NCBI GenBank assembly: GCA_034620365.1
Contig: JAQGEQ010000255.1
Location: forward strand, 496,001 to 560,000
Length of the DNA stretch: 64,000 nt
From: Pegea sp. RAD2-039
Lineage: Eukaryota; Chordata; Thaliacea; Salpida; Salpidae
Reading direction: 5' to 3'
A program made the position numbers and the translations under genes. Shown here piece after piece: positions 59,741 through 64,000 of this stretch; within the stretch, counting starts at the first letter, position 1, and every line of letters starts with the position of its first letter. The notes beneath the pieces were generated by a model. It did no database searches, had not been told where the DNA came from, and was given only the letters and a program-made list of their open reading frames with translations.

Positions 59741-59950
59741 TTCATGTCAATGTTGCATTTAATATTTGTTTATTAACTTCTTCAGTATTAAAGTGTACAT
59801 GATTCTTATACTTTCTATTCAAATATTTTAATAAATTTTTACTAATGTTTGCCCTGGTGTATGTAAACATTTGTCCACTTATTATCATGAATCTGTAAAA
59901 AGATGATTGATACTTCTGTTTTTGTATTTTGTAATTTTTTGCGTCAAATG
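59741..59950 (-). pseudogene. 68-codon minus frame, broken copy (unit U5)
   Basis: Same 1-bp loss as U1, plus further substitutions. Confidence 0.3.
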
Positions 59951-60047
59951 GTTTCTATATTTCTATGTCACAAATAAAAACAAAAAAAACATTCTATTTT
60001 TTTAAGAACTAGTAAGAGTTTTTTTTATTGAAACTATTGTACTAACA

Positions 60048-60215
60048 ATGCAAAATCTTTATTGCAAAGTTTGTAAAAAATATAAGCTTGGAAATTGTAT
60101 AAACTTTATGCCTACAAATTATCGTTTATTAAATAAAGATATAACACGTGCAGAACAACTTTCAGTTTGTTGTGTTTGCTGCTCAGAAATACTACCCAGC
60201 AACTTAAAACAGTAG
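60048..60215 (+). CDS. 55-residue C-x2-C frame, unit U5
   Basis: Cysteine pairs kept; AEQLSVCC as in U4, end EILPSNLKQ as in U1/U2. Confidence 0.33.
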   Translation: MQNLYCKVCKKYKLGNCINFMPTNYRLLNKDITRAEQLSVCCVCCSEILPSNLKQ

Positions 60216-61260
60216 CATCAAAGATATAAAATTCAAGATGAATATATAACTTCTCCCTATTATAAGCCACCTGCTTGAAATTGTACCTATTATACACCAA
60301 AATATCTCTTTTAAAGTTTCAAGTTTATTTTTTGAGTTCCATAAGTTTCAAGGTATAAACAAATAATCGTACATTCGGTCATACTAGTTTAGGTTCTTAA
60401 AAAAATCGCTGCCTTGCTCATAATCTTTATGTTTAATCTGTGAGTAGTTTTAAAGGTTCATGATTAAAAACTGACCTCAACCACTTTTAAAATATCTATC
60501 GTATCGTGAGATTACATTATTGGTGCTACTTTAATTTTCAGAGCTAAGCTATCTAGCGTCAAAACCAAAAGTATCAGAAAGTGCAAGTTTTTTCTATCGA
60601 TTATATTTATAAAATGAGCTACAAGTGTTTACTCAAATCTGTATTTAATGGTGAAATCTCACATGGTTGCAAAAACAAAAATGATCCAAAAATATATAAT
60701 GATCAAGTAGAATTGTTGAAAGAGTTAGATATACATATTCTCAATTGTTAAAAATTAACATCAGATTACGCAGCATAGAGCGTCGGCATCTTTGGTGATT
60801 CAATCTGAAATCGGTACTGTAAGAAAAGAAGAAAGCTCAACAAAGATACACAATCATCTAACAATCTTAATAATATCCATTGAAAATGCTGCTGGTTGTA
60901 CTTTTCGCCCAAAGGCTTGATTAATTACCATAAAACCGTGATTCAGGAATTAAACTTACTTTCTGTCGCTATTTCGTGGTTTATCTTCTGCAAACACTTC
61001 GTCTTTTTTTATGTTCTTTCTTTTACATTGAACCCTCAAATCACTGCAAATATTTTAACTGAATCTTTGCTTCTGATTTTTCTGATATCGTTTTCTCAAA
61101 CTGCTTTTATTTACAAAATTATTTAAAAGTAATTACCTCTGATGCTCTATTGCTTAGCAGTTCAGCAACATTATTGAAGCATCAGTAGCTTTTTATATTT
61201 GTAATTAAAACATATTTATTTATATGTCTCTCTTAAAATGTATGAAATGAGCTTTTGTAA

Positions 61261-62240
61261 TTTGTAAAAATTATTTAAAGACTTTGGCAGCTCAGAATCC
61301 GGCCCACAAAGTCTGAAATTAAAACTTTTTCTCGTAAACCAGCTGTAAATTCCTTGAACCAATACTTCATCAATAGATTTATTATTCAACGAGTATCTTC
61401 GGTTCTAAACCTTGACTTACTCTATCATCTGACTTTAAATGGCGCAATTATGTTTCCAAAATCTTTGAAAAATCAATCAACCTTGTCTTCCTTATTATAA
61501 AGACCTTTAATTCTAAGAACCCATGATTTTTTATCAATCTTTTCAAATTGTACGTACGTCCAACACTTGAATACAATGTCAGTGCATGGATGCCATATCA
61601 AGTTAATGATATCAAAAAAATCGAATCTGTTCAGGCCACATTTACAAGATTAGTATATAGGAAACTTAATATTAAATATGATAGTTATAAACATCGTCTC
61701 AGTCTCTTCAACTTAGATACTTTAGAAATTCGACGGATTAAATACGACTTAATTCTTATTTTTAAAATTATCCACAATTTAATTGACTTCAGTTTGATAA
61801 TTTCGTTTCCATTAGTACTTCCCTCAAGTTATATCAACTCAGACGATGCACATTACACCTTAATAAGCCTATATCACCTGGTACATTGTCCAGAGCAAAT
61901 TTTTTCTCATACTGTACAATTAATACATGGAATCAGCTGCCATCAGACATTGCCATGTCGAAGTCACTCGCGTTGTTCAAGCAGAAGTTGAACCGTTATA
62001 ATATTGCTAACATTGTCATTTCTAAACTGTGATTTTTTTCTTTCTTATATTATTAACATTCCATGTAATTGTTCACTGTCATATGCTTTGAGTGATATCG
62101 AAATACCATGTGTTACATCATTTACTTTCTATATTTCTAACTAAATAGATGTTATTTGTGAGAATGTGTGCTAGCGAGAGGTGCTCTCTTCAGGTACCCT
62201 CCTGTGCATTTATTGAAATAATTAAATAAATAATGTAATT
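61261..62240 (+). mobile_element. LINE 3' fragment, unit U6
   Basis: Same insertion. From YVRPTLEYNVSAWMPYQ onward the frame is open to LIIFKIIHNLI-type sequence, then shifts near 61783 at the same place as U1. The 3' hairpin and A+T tail are present. Confidence 0.85.
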
Positions 62241-62621
62241 TGTATTCAAGCAATGTTTAACAGTTATTTACAAAACCAAATATGAAACGCACTAGTCATA
62301 GTTTTCAAAAATTAGTTTTATTTCTATGAATAATATAATTGTGGAATTTTTACAAGCATTTTGGTATTAAAAGTGAATTCAAATAGTGTTTTTATAATAA
62401 AAGAAGTGATGCGAATTATTTTAGAAATTTTTTACAACAGAATTTAGTGTTTTATGTAAAATATATTTTCATTTTATGTAAAATGGTTGATTAGTATTTT
62501 GAAAAATTCACGACAAAGTTCAATATTCATTAAAAAATAAAACTTCTAATTCTTGCGGTTTCTTTTATAATTTTTATAATATCTGATTTAATAAGCGATA
62601 TGCGCGACAAATTACTAACAG

Positions 62622-62702
62622 TTTGTTACTTAAAATCCAATCAAAATAATGAAATGCAGAATGCCACGTCATCCAGGTGACGTCACTGTCGTTCCGGATC
62701 AC
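62622..62702 (+). promoter_or_regulatory. CCAAT box plus CRE, unit U6
   Basis: Same island; perfect TGACGTCA at 62678-62685. All five copies that still have the island keep the octamer unchanged. Confidence 0.42.
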
Positions 62703-64000
62703 TAATTTTCAACTTTGCTTGTAGTGTTGCTTCGCGGGTTTTACATCGCAATTTCAAACAACTGCGGGACTCAATCATCACGTCAGAATCCATTTGAAGA
62801 ACAATAAACAACAAACAAAGTATCTGAAGATCCAGTTAGATTGTGTGTCATCAGCTCTTCAAATCATCGATCGTCCTTAATAGAGTCGTAGATAAGATCA
62901 AGTTATGATCTTAATAATGTATTCTGGTGACCTTATCATAAAATGAAGGAACACCAACAAGAATCTGGGTCTTTTCTTCCACTGTCACTAACATCAGATA
63001 TTTAGATCTTGTATAAGTAGATATTTTCACGATCCGGTATCCTTCCATATCTAGCTGATTTATTCAAGTGTTCCCTATTTAAAGGAGGCATGAGATCAAG
63101 ATTAAAGATGAAGACTACAAGATAAAGTCTTTCAGATAATGTTGTTACGTTTCTATGGTTACCTACAAAGCTCGGTGAAAAAACTCATCAACCATAAACT
63201 AGTTAAATTAAAAATTTAAAACTTTGATTATTGATATTATGAATTATATTAATAAATGATATGATATAAGTAAAGTTAATCAAACATTTCAATTTAATTT
63301 GAAGAAAAATGAAATCAATACAAGAGACATAGATAAAATTATTAAATACTTTTAATATGAAATTGAAAGAAATTATTTTCAAAAAATCATTTGGATTTGT
63401 AAACTATTTTTTCATATACAGTTTAAATAAATGATAGTATTAGATAGTACTTTTAATGTTGACGATACAATAACTTTCTTTGCTGTTAACGTTGCTTTGG
63501 TTAAAGTAAGTGATGACTTGGCAACTTGAACCATCAAGATCAATGTTTGCTTGAAAAATAAGAATTTATTGAAATGAAGATATTATTTGAGAAGTTTTTG
63601 AAAGTCAAGCTACAAAAATGGCTTTTTTATAATTCACGTGGATTTTGATGATGTGTTGAAACCATACCGCAGTTCATGATTTTATGCTTATCTAACCTTC
63701 CTGCAATGTTATAAAAACTTACATTCTTTTTATGTAGAAAGATAACTAAAATTGGTTTTGTTAATAGCAAAATAGATTCACAAATCTGTTATTTGTTTAG
63801 TATATAGATAACTTAGCAAAATTTTATAAATTATTTGTTTTTTCAGTTGAAGATGAATTAAAAAGAATCATAATCAAAAATATATTCTATTTAATCTTCT
63901 TAATTATCATTTACTGAAAGAATTGCAAAAATATTTTGGAAAAAGTTAAATGTTTAATACCTTTAATTGAATTGAATTTTAAATGTTAGTTTTAATAAAA

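Larger units (their letters stand above)
49243..60274 (+). repeat. Tandem unit U5 with two internal deletions (11,032 bp)
   Basis: Retains LINE fragment, CRE island and exon train. A short deletion near 57491 (about 47 bp) removes the end of one exon-like segment together with the second copy of a short internal repeat. A larger loss of about 1.2 kb at 58317-58368 is filled by about 50 bp of repetitive patchwork sequence. The minus-strand gene remnant follows at 58451-59040. Confidence 0.92.
60275..64000 (+). repeat. Tandem unit U6, cut by the right edge of the window
   Basis: Contains the first spacer, LINE fragment (61261-62240), CRE island (TGACGTCA at 62678-62685) and about 1.1 kb of the following spacer. 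There is no sign of the array ending before 64000. Its LINE and CRE island variants match U1 better than the neighbouring U5. Confidence 0.92.

Noticed and set aside
8350-64000. Array as a bacterial or organelle repeat, or as a CRISPR array
   Set aside because: Units are 12 kb with LINE remains and GT-AG introns; no short regular repeats with unique spacers are present.

Overview
The window is strongly A+T-rich animal-type nuclear DNA. Reasons: it has degenerate C-terminal pieces of a non-LTR retrotransposon of the CR1/L2/Jockey type, GT-AG intron borders, AATAAA signals, and very sparse coding sequence with no bacterial gene packing. The species cannot be named; an A+T-rich invertebrate such as a flatworm or cnidarian would fit.

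Layout. Positions 1-8349 are single-copy flank. It is almost empty, with three islands of different composition: an open minus-strand frame running off the left edge (1-163), a stretch resembling the 3' end of large-subunit rRNA (1611-1851), and an 89-codon open frame without ATG (4534-4803). From 8350 to the right edge the window is one direct tandem array. Its ancestral unit is about 12.22 kb. U1 (8350-20572, 12,223 bp) and U3 (28037-40261, 12,225 bp) are full length. U2 (20573-28036), U4 (40262-49242) and U5 (49243-60274) are the same unit with different private internal deletions. U6 (60275-64000) is cut by the window edge. Copies differ by a few percent by eye, with small private indels.

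Order inside a full unit: (1) a 5'-truncated LINE fragment, + strand; (2) a GC-richer island with a CCAAT box and a palindromic TGACGTCA (CRE) site; (3) a long A+T-rich spacer; (4) a train of short + strand exon-like segments, several opening exactly after a pyrimidine-rich splice acceptor; (5) a second spacer; (6) a compact two-exon minus-strand gene remnant for a nuclear-looking protein of about 173 residues, with its own TGACGTCA site upstream and an AATAAA downstream; (7) a divergent pair of small frames, a 68-codon minus frame and a 55-residue + frame with two C-x2-C pairs.

Every gene-like part is damaged in most or all copies, so the array looks like amplified host gene remnants rather than a working operon-like system. 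The points most worth a second look are the unit itself, the deletion junctions (one with a patchwork filler), the two CRE sites per unit, the broken but still readable two-exon gene, and short divergence patches confined to U4 that look like conversion from another paralogue. No CRISPR array, tRNA gene, complete transposon or LTR element was seen.
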